Below, piece after piece: positions 1 through 13,189 of a stretch of DNA of 64,000 nucleotides. The notes beneath the pieces were generated by a model. The model searched no databases. It saw nothing but the letters and a program-made list of their open reading frames with translations, and had not been told where the DNA came from. Both the position numbers and the translations under genes were made by a program. Source of the stretch: Symsagittifera roscoffensis (Eukaryota; Xenacoelomorpha; Acoela; Convolutidae); assembly GCF_963678635.1 (NCBI RefSeq), contig NC_087070.1, positions 47,287,467 to 47,351,466 of the forward strand, in the 5' to 3' direction. Position 1 is the stretch's first letter, and each line of letters opens with the position of its first letter.

Positions 1-289
1 AAAGATCGCGCAGAAAAAAATAGCATTTTCTCAACAGTTTTCAACAAATGCAAAAAAAAAATAAATTGCCTGGTTTTCAAAAACTGATAGTTAAAAATTT
101 GGTAAATTTTTCATGTAGTTAGATTGGTACTCGACGCGAACGAGACTATAAGGCGCAAAACCTAGGGTTTGAGCGGGGAAAATCAATATAACTGATTTTA
201 AAATATGCACAACAATTTTGTAATTTCTTAAATCCTTATCCGCCGTGCTCCAAATCTTTTTCGGAATTTTAAATTCATGCCTGCTTTTA

Positions 290-2640
290 TTTCTATCAGG
301 TTTTTGTGAAGATGTTTAAAAATAACAAAGTGTCATGTAATATAGAAAAAAACTTAAAAGATAACAACCAAACTGATATGACTTTCAAAAAAATCATTTT
401 TACAAAATTTTCTTAAAAAATACGCTATTTTTGTAATAAATAGATTTCCTTTAGGTTAAAAACTTAAGAATTAAAATCTGTTCAAACTGGGTTTCAAAAT
501 TTTTTAAAAATTTTTTACAGAGACTGACTATAAAATAACAAGGTGATCGATTTTTATCCAGTCTGGAAAATAATGCTCGACTGCGGGAATCAGTTATACT
601 TTTATCTTCACTCTAATACACCTGAACTCTTTTGATTGCTTCATGAAGTTGGACTCATCATATTGACTCGCCAAGAAATATATATTTTTTTAAAAATCTG
701 TAATTTTAATCGTTTCTTGTAGAATCAATTTTTTTAGCGTTCAAATGAGCACCAGTTTACAATATTTAAGTTTTGTAAATATCAATTTTAACTAAACACA
801 ATCGCGGAACAATTTAATAAAGATAATATTTTGTTTAGACGCAAAAACTGACAAAAAGTTTATGCTCAAGCATATTATATAACGGAATCCAAGAAGAACG
901 TTATTGATATGAGATGATAAATAAACGAATTTTGAGCAAGTTAATCTTGACGGTTCCGGTTTATAAAATTGGCCAAACCCGGCCAGCTCGATTATCGAGT
1001 GATTGATTCTTGTTTGACAAAAACTGGTAGCTTTACTACAGCTTGAGCTCTTAGATAATTTAAAATTTTAGTTAAATTATTAATTGGTTAGCAAAACAGA
1101 GTACATTTTTCAAAAAACGGTCAAAGAAAAATGTTCGATTGACAAAAGAGAACCATTTGTCTAGTGATTGAGCTTTTACGCGTTAATAAGTATTGTTTTT
1201 ACAAAAATTTTCATATATTCCTGTGCAAGCTCATATATATTCTTCCACTCATTTGTTTTCTTGGTTTTACAAGCCTATTTTTGCTAGAAACAGAATTGAA
1301 AAAAAACGCCTCAGTGCAAATTAAGGCCATGTAATATGAAAATTTCTCTTCTTGAGATGCTTGGGTTTGTAATTTCATCAACAATACTGTTGATTGGAAA
1401 TTATTGGACTACTATAAAACTGACCAGCAGAAAACTACAAAAACTTCTTCGAAAATAGGCATTAAAAATTTGCATGGGAAATTTTTTTATAGCATTTGAA
1501 TTATGGTGTGAGTATAATGATAGAAAGATGCATGAAATATGCTGCTTTCAGACAGCGTGGAATTATCCCTTTCATTGAAATAAATTTAACATCTATAGAA
1601 AAAAATTGCAGAGAGAAAAAATTTTGAAACATCGTTTTTTGCTTTTAGTTCAAACTAACAATACTGGTATCATTCGTTCGTAGTTTTATATCTTGACATC
1701 AGACAAAAAAGGGCCGAATTTAAAAATATCAAAAAATTATAATTTCAAAACATTGCTCTTGAAGCACATTAATTGATTAAAGATTTGAGATCAAGGTTAC
1801 CTAATGGTCTGATGACGAGTAATTGACAACAAAAACATGAAAAAAAATTGTGAAACAAGTTGATAAATAATTTCACAACTCCTTTTTAAAATCTTAAAAA
1901 ATTAGATGTCAAAGAAATTCCCGAAGAAAACTTCAAAAGCTAAACTTTCAAGACTTTTTATCAGATTTTTGAATAGCTCTTTCTACTCTAAATTGCAATG
2001 CAAATTAAACTTTTTGAGAATTGATTGTCCTCGACCACTGACATTTTTTGCTGTTGGCTGTGTTTGCATGAAAAAAAGACACAACAAAAACCACGTTTTT
2101 GTTCACCTCACGTTTGATAAATTGTTGCAGTGAAAATTGATCGTCGGGACTTATGAAAAGAAAGCAAAAAAGCCAATAAAACACACCCGAATACAAAATT
2201 CCTCCACATTATTTTTGAAATGGCCGGAGCAATGAATTTTTACTGAATTTACTGGTTTTACTGGTTTTACTCATTTTGTTCAAGAATTATTTGATTGGAA
2301 ATATGTTTTAAAGGTTAGCTCTATTTACCAGTTTGAGATAATGTTTACTTTAGAAAATACTGTGTGAAGACAGCCCTAAAAATTAGCTTAGCTTTTAACT
2401 GAGTTTGATAACTTATTAACATTTTTTTCTAGTTTCAGCTCTGAAATGAGTTTTAGTAGCTTGCTTATTATTTCAATAGTTAGGCTTTGATATGAGTCTT
2501 TATGGCCAATTAATTCATTTGTTTTGAAATTCGTGATAATTCAAGGAAATTTCAATGAAAATAGCCAAGATTATTGACTTAAAAGATTTTTGGCGCTGCC
2601 TTAGCTTCTAGCGTTTGACATTTAAATTTAGTGAAGGAAA
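290..2640. repeat. Dispersed repeat block R1, copy 1
   Basis: This stretch has no gene. It is homologous to a second block further right. Bases 290-1130 match about 3740-4560 at high identity by eye, with shared stretches such as AAATAACAAAGTGTCATGTA and ATGCTCGACTGCGGGAATCA. Bases 1130-1660 match about 6150-6680, 1670-1830 match 5120-5300 more weakly, and 2220-2640 match about 7220-7600 (for example CCAAGATTATTG followed by GGCGCTG). Copy 2 is longer and partly reordered. No coding domain or terminal repeat was found, so the element type is unknown. The open frames at 1906-2133 and 2005-2196 lie inside the repeat and look like chance frames. Confidence 0.7.
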
Positions 2641-2959
2641 TTTTTTCATTCAAATTTGAAATTAAATAATTGCATTGACATGAAATTGAAATAGGAGCAA
2701 CTGAATTTGGTGACAGGAGCACAAATTACACAATTTTTTGTTTTTTTTCTTAAAACAATTTATCTTTGTTCATATTCCACTTTTTGAAACTCCTTCGGAA
2801 CTGGTACCGTTTTGCCGTTTTTTAAAGTATATTTAAGCCGAGTAAAAACGGCCGTAAATATTATTGAAAAAAATCAGATGACATTTTAATTATTTCTCAT
2901 CTTTTTCACATTTCTTTTTAAAAAATTTGTCGTTGTTTTGGAGCAAAGGAAGCCCGCAC

Positions 2960-3310
2960 TGACAAAAATGGTTTCCAGTCGATTTAAATTGATTTTAAAT
3001 CGATTTCAAATCGATCCAAATCGATTAACCATGTACATTTTACGCACTTAAATGGATTTTAAATCGATTTAAATCGATCTTTTTGAAAATTTTATATCAA
3101 TTTAAGTGTCTTAAAAATCGATTTAAAAAGATTTCGATGGATTTTCCGACTCACTAGAATCCATCAGAATCTCACTTAATTCCATCAGAATCTCACTTAA
3201 ATCCATTTTAAATTGATTTAAATCGATCGTTTTGAAAATTTTAAATCGATTTAAGTGTCAAAAAAAATTCATTTGAATCGATTTCGATGGATTTTACGAC
3301 TCACTAAAAT
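2960..3310. repeat. Degenerate array of ATCGATTTAAATCGAT-type palindromes
   Basis: About 350 bp in which the self-complementary motif ATCGATTTAAATCGAT and one-base variants recur more than ten times, mixed with a second short motif reading approximately AATCCATCAGAATCTCACTTA that is directly repeated near 3160-3200. The phrase GATTTCGATGGATTTT also occurs twice (about 3130 and 3280). Spacing is irregular, so this is not a simple tandem repeat. The core AATCGATT is shared with the palindromic element at 32399-33396, but the flanking bases differ. No terminal inverted repeat was recognised here. Confidence 0.7.
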
Positions 3311-5289
3311 CGATTTTTTTTGCAAACAAGGCAAAAAAAACATGCAATTTAGAAAACTAATTGAAATACTTTATTCTTGCTTTTTTAAACAAAAACGCAC
3401 GTGCCAGATGTTTCAGAATTCAAGAAATAAATAAAAAAATAGTTAATATAAAACAGATTTTGAGCTCAAAAATATGCAATAGAATTATTAAAAAACTATC
3501 AATGTAAATCAGATATTGGGCAAACACCAATGTATTAAATAGAGAAAAAGTTCGCTAAAAATCAACGTTTGACCTCAAAATTATGCAACGAAAATCTAGA
3601 AAATCATCATTGTAAATCAGATTTTGTGCATTAACATATGTAAAAAATCAAGAAAACTGTTAAAATAAACCAAAAATTAAAAAATAAATTACCTAAAAAC
3701 TAGGAAGATTTAACCAATGGCCATTATATCAATATCAACTTTTATATCAGGTTTTTGCGAAGATGTTCAAAAATAACAAAGTGTCATGTAATATGGAAAA
3801 AAAACTTAAAAGAAAACAACCAAACTGATATGACTTTTAAAAATCATTTTAACAAAGTTCTCTTAAAAAATACGCTATTTTCGTAATAAATAGATTTCCT
3901 TTAGGTTAAAAACTTAAGAATTAAAATCTTTTTAAACTGGATTTCAAAATTTTTTTGTAAATTTTACAGAGACTGACTCTAAAATAACAAGGTAATCGAT
4001 TTTTATCCAGACTGGAAAATAATGCTCGACTGCGGGAATCAGTTATACTTTTATCTTCACTCTAATACACCTGAACTCGTTTGATTGCTTCATGTTGGAC
4101 TCATCATATTGACTCGCCAAAAAATATACATTTTATTTAAATCTGTAGTTTTAATCGTTTCTTGTAGAATAAATATTTTTAGCGTTCAAATGAGCACCAG
4201 TTTACAAAATTTAAGTTTTGTAAATATCAATTTTAACTAAACACAATCGCGGAACAGTTTAATAAAGATAATATATTGTTTAGACGCAAAAACTGACAAA
4301 AAGTTTATGTTCAAGCATATTATATAACGGATTCCAAGAAGAACGTTATTGATATGAGATGATCAGCAAACAAAATTGGGACAGAAGTTAAACTTGGCGA
4401 TTCTGGTTTATAAAATTGGCCAAAAACTGTCAGCTTGATTGTCGAGTGATTGATTCTTGATTGACAAAACTGGTAGCTTTACGACAGCTTGAATTCTTAG
4501 ATAATTTAAAATTTTAGTTAAATTATTGATTGGTAAGCAAAACGGCACATTTTTCAAAAAAAAACACGTGAAAAAACTTTGCGCCGACTTGCTTGAAAAA
4601 TTGGTTTTTTAGAAAGTAACTTCTGCAGCGATCGGAGAAATTGGACAGAAATGTTTTAAATGTCTGTTTATTTTTGCTTCTACAAAATGGTCGTGATAAT
4701 TTTTTGTCGTCTTGGTCGCAAACGAACACTGCTTTGTACTAGATGTGCAAAAATTTTAATAAGTTCACTAGCTTTTTCTTACATATAAATTGTTTAAACA
4801 AATAATCAAAATATTGTTTTGAAAAAGAACCAGCGAGTAAAAGTGTACTTTCAGCTAAAAACTTTATCTATCCTCTGTTCTTACATAACTTTTTTTAGAT
4901 ATTTGAGACTGACTTGATGGTTTCATCAAAAAGTGGTATTTTTAAATAATGCCAAAGATTTAATGAAACTTAAAAATTGCCACAAATATAATTAAAGTAA
5001 TCGAAGATCCAAACAAGATAGCTAAGTTCTAAGTTGTTTTCACCTGTTTCAGCATTCTCAAAATAAATTATTTTCCTATCTTTCTGTTTTTTGAATGTTT
5101 GTTCAAGTATTTTTGAACTGGATGCTTTTTTCGTAGTTTTATAGCTCGAAACCTGACAAAAAATGCGGTAATTAATTTTATTTGAAAAAGTTTCAGAAAA
5201 CTATTTCAATTGTCTAGAAGCAATAAAACAATTTATGATCTTGCAACAAGGCTACTAACAGTTCTACAAATTATCTGGCTACAAGTAAT

Positions 5290-5850
5290 TCACAATTATT
5301 GTTCCGACTTTTGATACGAAAGTAACGGAATATTTGTGCTCGGGTGGGTTTTTTTTTCTTCAGACAATTTTCATTTTTATAACTAGCCATTTTTGACGGA
5401 TTTTTTTATCATTCGAAAGGTATTGTTGTCCTGAGCTTAAACTTGAAAAGATATTTCACCTGTGATCATTTTTTGTAAAGTTATGGGGGTTTAAAATTTG
5501 GCCAATTTGGGCCAATTTGGGCCAATTTGGGCAATTTGGGCAATTTGGGACAATTAACGCGCGATATATTTCGCGCTATTAACGCGTAAGCTGAGATTTA
5601 TTTCAAGTTAGAAATCGTTCCAAATAGATTGAAAGAAGCTTATTTGCCATAATTGATTTGTTACAAAGAGCGAAATCTATCCTTTTTTTTACTTTATATG
5701 GCGTGTGGGGGATGATTTCAAAAAAATTCAAAGTTTATATTTTTTCTTTCATTTTATTTTATTACATTTATTTTTTGATACTACTGCTCCATAAAACCTT
5801 TAAAGGCAGTCGGAACATTCAGGGCTTCTCCCTGATATGAGCAGTCTTGT
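5290..5850. repeat. Repeat family R2, copy at 5.3 kb
   Basis: The diagnostic end begins GTTCCGACTTTTGATACGAA, continues with AGTAACGGAATATTTGTGCT and CGGGTGG, then a T run and CTTCAGACA. The downstream body (GACGGATTTTTTT, CACCTGTGATCATTTTTT, ACTTTATATGGCGTGTGG, ending CTGATATGAGCAGTCTTG) matches 30000-30480 along its length and, in reverse orientation, 30640-31010 and 61230-61410. It has no coding capacity. The mobile class is unresolved; at 63.7 kb the same end is joined to a tRNA-like sequence, which would fit a short interspersed element. Confidence 0.7.
5500..5586. repeat. 11-bp tandem repeat followed by a CG-rich hairpin
   Basis: Five tandem units of GGCCAATTTGG and its shortened form GGCAATTTG occupy about 5500-5553 inside the R2 copy. 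Immediately after, GCGCGA at 5559 and TCGCGC at 5571 form a short hairpin, and TTAACGCG is directly repeated at 5554 and 5579. Other R2 copies lack this, so it is a local expansion. Confidence 0.75.
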
Positions 5851-7600
5851 TAAATATAAAAACAAAAAATATTTTTAAGAATTATCAATTTGTTCACTTT
5901 TATTTTGAATAACTTTATGAAAATTTAGTGCAAAAAAGTCCCTCAAAAAAGGCTTCAAAAATTAGTTTTTTAAGATTTGTTTGAGAATTGTGATATATTC
6001 GAACGCTTTACGTACTACGACTTGAGCTGAAAATTAAACGTTTTGAATTGGTTTTCCTCAACCACTGACATAATTTTCCGTCTTTTGTTTTTGCTTGGAA
6101 GAAAGCAAACTTTTAACCGCAGACAACGCTTTCCACTTTTTGCGTTGGAAAAATGTTTGATTGACAAAATAAAACCATTTTTTTAGTGAATGAGCGTTTA
6201 TGCGTTAATAGTGTTTTTTTTAACAAAAGCTTTCATTTATTCCGGAGCAAGCTGCGGTTGACCTATTCTTCCACCCATCTGTTTTCTTGGTTTTACTAGC
6301 CTATTTTTGCTGAAAACAGAATTGAAAAAACAAAAACGCCCTAGTGCTAATATGAAAAAGTAATATGAAAAGTTCTCTTCTTGAGATGTTTTGGTTTGTA
6401 ATTACATCTACAATACTGGTGATTGGAAATAACTGGACTACTATAAAACTGACCAGCAGAAGACTTCAAAAATAAGCATTATAAATTTGCATAGGAAATT
6501 TTTTTAGCATTTGAATCATGGCGTGAGAGTATAATGATAGAAAGATGCTTGAAATTTGATATGCTGCTTTCAGACAGCGTGGAAGCATCCCTTGCATTGA
6601 AATAAATTTATCATCCATAGAAAAAAGTTGCAACACAGCGAACAATTTTTGAAACATCGTTTTTTTTTGCTTTTAGTTCAATAACAAATTTATTCATATA
6701 AAATATAGGGAGATTAATTGTTGACAAAACCCAGCTTCATTTTTCATTCGGCGCATTAGATCTGGAAAAAGGGGCCTTATAGTTTGTTTGTAAGACCGTA
6801 CAGTAGTAAAAGTTCAGTTAGTAAAAGACAGTGTTTTTAAACGTCTTACTTCAGAGTGACTAATTGTGTTGTTTCAAAGGATGTTTTAAAAATGCTACGA
6901 ATGCAAGAGTTTTTAGTAATTAAAAAAACTCATTTTTAAAAGATGCAAAATTTTTCTCTTCATTATCAAAAAGTTGCTAATTATCCTGCGCTAGCAAATA
7001 GTTTTGCTAAATTATATATATTTTTTTCAATTCCAATATTACGGTTTGATGGGAACCGGACTGAATTAGTTTGGTTCTTTACACAACTACACTTGAATTG
7101 TTTTAAAATAAAAAGAGGCAAAATAAAAATTAGCGCGAAATTTGGTTGCTGTGATACAAAAAGTTGCTCCGAAGGCCCGTTAATAATTTTTCCAGTCTTT
7201 TTTGTAGGTTTTTTCTCTAATTTTTCTTAACGTTTCACCGAATTTATTATAGTTTTACTCACTTTGTTTCAGATTTATTTGGTTGTAGTCAGAAACTTTT
7301 AATCAGCAATTTAAGCAGCTTTAATCAGCAATTTAAAAGATTCATCATTTTAGACACAAATTGGTGACGATAGCTATGACAACTAACTCAATTAGCTTTG
7401 ATGTCAGTTTTAATAGACCATTTTTTAAATTGTTTTTTTTCATAAGTTAACCTTTGAAGTGAGTTTTTCACGCATTTTCTTGTGTCTGAAAAAAGTGCTG
7501 AACAAAAAAAAAATTTCAATTATGTTTCAGTGAACTTTGCCAAGATTATTGGCTCAAAATAAAAGCCGGCGCTGTTTCATCTTTCTGTATTAGATATTTG

Positions 7601-10600
7601 GCTTATGATAATTATATTAAGAAAAGAAGTTTTATCCATAGTTGGAAGTATTCAATTATTTTTACAAGAAATAACGTCAACTGAGAGAAGAGCTTGTGAA
7701 GCTGCTGCCAAAAACACAAAGTATCCAATGTATCCAACTTTTTTCCTCCATTCTTCAAACTTGGTATCTTTTTGTCGTAGTTTAATTGCTTGAATTCTCA
7801 GAAAAATGGCCTTGTGTAATTTTAACGAAAAACAAAATGAAATAATAAATACATTTCTCTGGAAGCAACAAAACGTTTAACAATAGGTGAAAAAAGTTAT
7901 CAAAAGATTCTTATCAAAAAAAGATTCTTATCAGTTAGGAAGAAACGTACTGGAACACCGTTTTGCTGTAAAATCCAATCAACAAAAAATTAATTAGATA
8001 GAGTCCTATCTATGGTACTATTAAACGCGTGAGGCGACAATTCGTAAGAGACGACAGTTCGTAAAAGTAGATTAAGCGGGGAACACTGAAGCACGCCCAG
8101 TATTCATCTCGTGTCGGATGTAAGCGCAGCGGAGCGAAACGGAGCAAGCGTATTCAACTTGCCACTGCCTTGCTACGAATTGTCGCTTGTTGTCATCGGC
8201 GGCTCTTTTTTCAACTCTGAGGGAGGCGTGCCGCAGAGAACGCATTTTTTGTCAAAGTTTTCCAGGGAATGCCTAAAATACTTTAAGCGCTGTTATATGA
8301 AAAAATAAGCTGTTACATAGTTTGGTTGACTTTTAAAATTGCTAGGCTAGATTTTGGCGCAAAATTAATTAGTTGGTGCAGTATCCAGTGGCCAATTTTG
8401 GCAAAAATAATTTGATTGACGTAAGTATAACTCCACAAATTTTTCGAAGAAATTTCGGGTTACGTCGGAAGCAGGGCGACCAAATTATGAATTGTTATAA
8501 CGCAAAAAATATATAAACTAATAACGGAATTAAAAATCCTTTGAAGTATACAAAAACACTTAAATATAATTAAAATAAGGCAGCTAGATTGAACATCCAT
8601 TGATAAGATTTTGAACTGAACATAAAAAATTTTATTCCCTCTCAAAAAACATCATAATACACTGAAATAGATTAGATTTACATCGAATTAAAAATCCGCT
8701 TATTTTGGAAATTAATACTTTATTTTGGAGTTTTTAAGAAATTGAATATATATATATATACAACATAGTCATTTTTTATCTTTGAGCGCTCACTGCTGGT
8801 TTTTTGTAGTTTTTAAGAACTCAGTGAGATTCAATAATTTTAGACTTTTAAGATCCACAATCAATCCAGCGTGTGAAAATACCCGGCAATAATTTGCTAA
8901 GTATCCTTCGCTAATAAACAATTTTGGCAAAATTATAGTTTCAACTTCAAAGGATTGAACTTTTTTTGTTCCAAACACAACTTCGCTTAAAAATTTCCCT
9001 TAAAAATAACAGAAAAATTTAAAGGCAACACTGATAGCTGTATGCTGCGTTACATGCAAAATATTCCGGCTACAGTAATTTTTCTAAACTATTAAAACAA
9101 CTGCCAAAAGGTTTGTTGACAATCCATTTTTTTGTTCTGACCATTGAAATTGAGGAGGAACATTGTATTTGGGTGTGTTTGAATTGTTTTTGTGTTGTTT
9201 TCCACGAAAATGAGGAACTAAAATGAATCATCAGACTGAAGTGAATGATAAAGCCCTTTTAGTCGTTATTCGAACAATTTTTTAAAAATTTCAAAATTTT
9301 ATTCACAGTGTCGAGAAAAATGTGTTTGAAGTTTTTGATTTTTGGTCAAATTTTGAGCAATTAAGGTGGCCATGTACGCTTATAATAGCTTATTAAAATG
9401 AACTTTTAAGAATAAATGCAATTTTAAGAATAAATGAACTGAAAATTCAAAAAAATTTCTGCATACATATATATTTGTTTTTCGTTTTTCAAGTCATTTT
9501 TCTTGAAATTTTTTTTACCATTGACTTTATCTACTGTTTAGTTCTACTGTTTAGTTTTAACACAAAACGCAACAGATCTTTTGTATCAGAACATGCAAAA
9601 AAAAACGATACCAATTTGAAAAAAATATATATTTTTTTTTTGTTTTTTATGACTGTGGTGGGAACACTTGGTGCTATTTGCACAATAAGCGGCTATCCTT
9701 GTTTTTTTCTAGTTACTATCAAAATAGTTTTTCAAAATATTTAATTTTTTTAACAGCAAGAGGCTACAGTTAATCTTTGAGTTGAATTGTAAAAGAGTCT
9801 TCTGAAACAAATCATATTTGAAAGCTCCAAACTTTTAAATTTTGGCAAATTTTTTCAAAATATGATTATTTTCAAAGTTTGAATTTGTTAATTTTTTAAT
9901 TATTGATAAAAAATATAAGTAAACATGCCAGACAAAAGAAAGAGGAGTTCTTCGCGTTTTGAAAAAAAGCTATCCAGAGATACGGAAAAAAAATCCAGCT
10001 TTTGTGTATCTAGGACACAGGAAATAAAGTTTTGCATGCAAAAAAAATTGGGAAAGTGTTTGATTAAGTACAAAATTTGATTTGCGGTTGAAAAAAAATT
10101 GCTTTAGAGTAAATTTCAAAAATACTTGGAAAATATTTTTGAAAATTTTTTGTTGTCGCCTTCAAAAAAATGCTAGACATACAACTTCCACATATTGAAA
10201 TTGTATCATAAGCAGTTTTTTGACAAAATTTTTTTACTTGTACGATACACCAACTTTTATGCCAAAACAAGAAAAAATTTCTTTGAAAACTCGATAATAC
10301 CTTTTTAGCAAAATGTATGAAATTTTTATGATACGTATTTTTTCATATACTTAGTTTATCGAATTGTGTGATTAGCATTCTTGGTCTATATAGGTCAACC
10401 TGGGTTGTGAAGTTGATTAGGTTCACTCCAACCTCAAAAAAATAGATGGCCCTAAAACTAGAACACTTTTTGATAGACACTTTTTGATAAAAATTAGTCC
10501 AATTAGATTTAAGAGTTCAGTTTGATTTAAGATTTCACATGTGAAATTCAATTTTGAAAAACTAATTTTACGTTGTGATAATGCAAGGAAAGTTTGCATG

Positions 10601-12539
10601 GTGAATGAATTGACAAGTTTGCATGGTGAACACATTTGTTCTTCGTACCTTACTTCGTAACATCACTCGTTCAGCCTGAAAAACACGTAAGACAATTCAA
10701 AAAACGGAAAAAAATGAGATTGGAATGAACTCTGGTCTAGCGTGGTTTATTTTTGCACCAAATCCAGCAATTTCAGCAATGCTCATGAGTCATCAATTGT
10801 CTCATTAAACCTCTTCCAGTCTCCATTCAAAAAACTAAAGCTGTCTTACAGTAGAAAAAAAAAATTGGTTGATGAAAGTATTTCGTTTTCCAGGCTAATT
10901 TTTCTAAAAAAGAGAAGGGCTAGGATATAATTTTGCTTTAATTACTCTGGCCAAAATACTGCATGCTACTTGCACAACAACAATCCACTCTCGTTGCTCT
11001 GTTTGTTCGGAGGTCACACATGTTATGAAGCAATAAAAATGACAAATTCTTACCATAAGTTTTCATGCATACGTTATCTTGCCATAAGCTTTCAGTTGTC
11101 TTTTTATACCACAAAACTTCTAACTTTGCAGTGTTTTTGGAGAAAAACAAGTTACTTCTGTGATTATCTGATATGGCAAAACTCGTCGCCAAAAATTTCA
11201 GGTGTGAAAAAATATATATATGACGAAGTTTCGTAAATATAATTTAAAATAATTTTGTTATATCGACGTCGGTACGATTTATTGTTCGCCTCAGAAAAGG
11301 TTATGTAGTATAAAACTTACGTTCAATTGACACAAACAGAGACTGAAGGTTTGTTCTAAAAAAGTTTAAAATAACGTATTTGATTGAATGACATTTTTAA
11401 TTGTTAGTTGCATAATTGGATGCAGCTTGCGTATTGAATATTCGTTACTATAAAATACGGTAGTAACATTTCGTGTTTTTAAATGTCAAATTTCTTAGCG
11501 TAAAAAAGACTTTAAAGTAAACTACAGATTATGTGGGCTGAAACATTTCCAAAAAAAAAAATTGTAAGAAAATCACCATTGAAAAATATATATTTCAGAA
11601 CTGCTAAGGCTTAAATAGGCGTTCAATTTTTTTTTCAGCAAAGCATTTAATATGGTAATCAGGAGTTTCTAACCGGGGCTGCTGAGCTCTTATTGTTCAT
11701 GGTTTTTTGTTGGAAGTTTTTGAAAAATTAAAAAAAATGAGTCAATTTTGATATTGTTTCAGACCAACAAATTAAATTGTTAGAAAATAATTACTGTTTC
11801 GCATTCAACAAGCCAGCGCCAATGGACTTTTTAAGCTCATCTGGGAAAACTTAGACAATGAAACCTCGTGTAGTGTTTTAAAAAAACTTCAGATCTTCCT
11901 ATCTAAAATGACTGGCACAATAGTAGAACTGGAAATTTATGGTGACATAAAATAAGGGTGGGAAGACTGTCTTGGGACTCGCCTAGATATCAGACACCAG
12001 TTAGAGGCGACAAAAAATTGGGTCGCCGCGTTTTTTTTTTTTTTCATTATCAAAAAAGCTAATTACCGAGAAATAACAGCTGATGTGTACCTCTTTTAAC
12101 CAGTTTTTTGGCAAATTTGCCGAAATAAAATGTCAATGTTTGAAGTAAATGCGTTGTGTATTCCTGATATAAGACAACAAATTGACAGATTTGGTAAGAA
12201 ATTAAAATTGGCGTTTCTCGTAAATAAATTTGGCCAAATTAAGTTGGGATTAAGCTTCAATTTTAAACAAATCGGTTATTTTGTGGGTGCGGAGTGCCTT
12301 TAGTTATAATAACAAACGCCAGATAAAGGTGTGTTTAAAACAATCAGCCCGGTAGACTTTGATACAGACTAAAACATGCGTGGGTAATTCAACCCAACCG
12401 ACATATGAATGAGCACGTGGTTCCTATTTCACTACCAAACTGTTTTTTTTTTCTTAATTTTTCACGTAATTTCTTCGCTTAAGTGGGATTTTGCCAGAAC
12501 TTTTTGATTGGGAAGATAGAGTGCGGTTTAGAGCTCCTG
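7601..12539. other. Gene-free AT-rich stretch
   Basis: I find no supportable gene here. Frames such as 7605-7793, 8460-8645, 8790-8978, 9475-9744, 10064-10270, 10423-10635, 10742-10930, 10938-11192 and 10970-11236 have AT-driven composition, no recognised domain, and often overlap on both strands. The 9475-9744 frame looks membrane-like only because of its T-runs. Small local duplications are present: AAAGATTCTTATCA twice near 7895-7930, ACACTTTTTGATA twice near 10470, and AAGTTTGCATGGTGAA twice near 10590-10630. A weak R2-like end lies near 9140-9200. The one structured element is listed separately at 8034-8186. Confidence 0.5.
8034..8186. mobile_element. Possible short foldback element
   Basis: GCGACAATTCGTA at 8034-8046 is mirrored by TACGAATTGTCGC at 8174-8186, a perfect 13-bp inverted repeat bounding 153 bp. 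A degenerate second copy, ACGACAGTTCGTA, sits directly after the left end. The interior is GC-richer than its surroundings and contains AGCGCAGCGGAGCGAAACGG. I see no clear target duplication. The open frame 8111-8308 runs across the right end and is probably fortuitous. Confidence 0.4.
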
Positions 12540-12870
12540 TACAAAACCCTGTACAAACCCTAATTTGTCCAAAATGTGTGCGCCCCAGGCAATTTTTTTT
12601 AAAACAGGGCAAAAGGTTGTTTTTGGGCGCTTTTGGAACGTTTTGACCAAAATATTGCGTTTTTTTTTCAGCACGCGTTCCCCCTCAAAATTTGGATTTT
12701 TTATGCTCCTCAAGCCTTAAGCCTTAAGCCTTAAGACCTTAAGCCTCCTCTTTAAGCCTGAAAATCATTTTCAGGGTTGAGCGACCAAAATGAATGTACT
12801 AAAAGTATTTAGGGGGGACTCTTTGAGGATTTTTGGCAACCAGAATTTGGGGGGGAGGCGTGGTTGCTTT
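12540..12870. mobile_element. Relic of the hAT-type miniature element family
   Basis: This matches the better-preserved copy at 44942-45342 in internal landmarks: a fragment like GTGTGCGCCCCAGGCAATTT (elsewhere CTGCGCCGCAG), a stretch like TTTTGACCAAAATATTGCG, a CACGCGTTCCCCC stretch, and TTTTTGGCAACCAGAATT near the end. Ends are not clean and no target duplication is visible. A small tandem run of CTTAAGC (CAAGCCTTAAGCCTTAAG) at 12711-12745 has expanded inside it. Confidence 0.55.
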
Positions 12871-13189
12871 CTGCGACCCATGTCCCTAAAATTGTCCAAA
12901 TTTGTCTGATTTGCAATAAGCGCCTTCGATTTTGTAGTAAGCTCCTTCGAGTTGGTCGATATCTTTTCATTTTTTCAATTTATCTATCAAAAATTTTCAG
13001 AAAACAACTAAAACTATTGTATAAATTTAGGATTTATCTAGTCTGGAATTATTTTTTGTTAGCTTAACAAATGACGAATTGGAGCTCATGACAATTTATT
13101 TTTTCATTCATAAGCTTTCAACAGTAAGAAAAAAAAGAAAAATGGCTTGCTTAGAAATTACTTCCAGGGGTTCAGGTAGTTGAAATATG

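Larger units (their letters stand above)
3740..7600. repeat. Dispersed repeat block R1, copy 2 (interrupted)
   Basis: Second copy of the block at 290-2640, about 1.5 kb longer. The left 820 bp are very close to copy 1. The rest is more diverged, contains an R2 element at 5290-5850, and has its segments in a different order: the match to 1670-1830 (at 5120-5300) precedes the match to 1130-1660 (at 6150-6680). This indicates nested insertion plus rearrangement, or that R1 is itself composed of separate families. The open frames at 4523-4729, 5658-5840, 6466-6657 and 6943-7230 show no domain and are not supported as genes. Confidence 0.65.

Noticed and set aside
9475-9744. Frame of 89 residues that looks like a multi-pass membrane protein
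   Set aside because: Hydrophobicity comes from T-rich DNA (F, L, I codons); no domain, no coding-like composition and no splice or start context.
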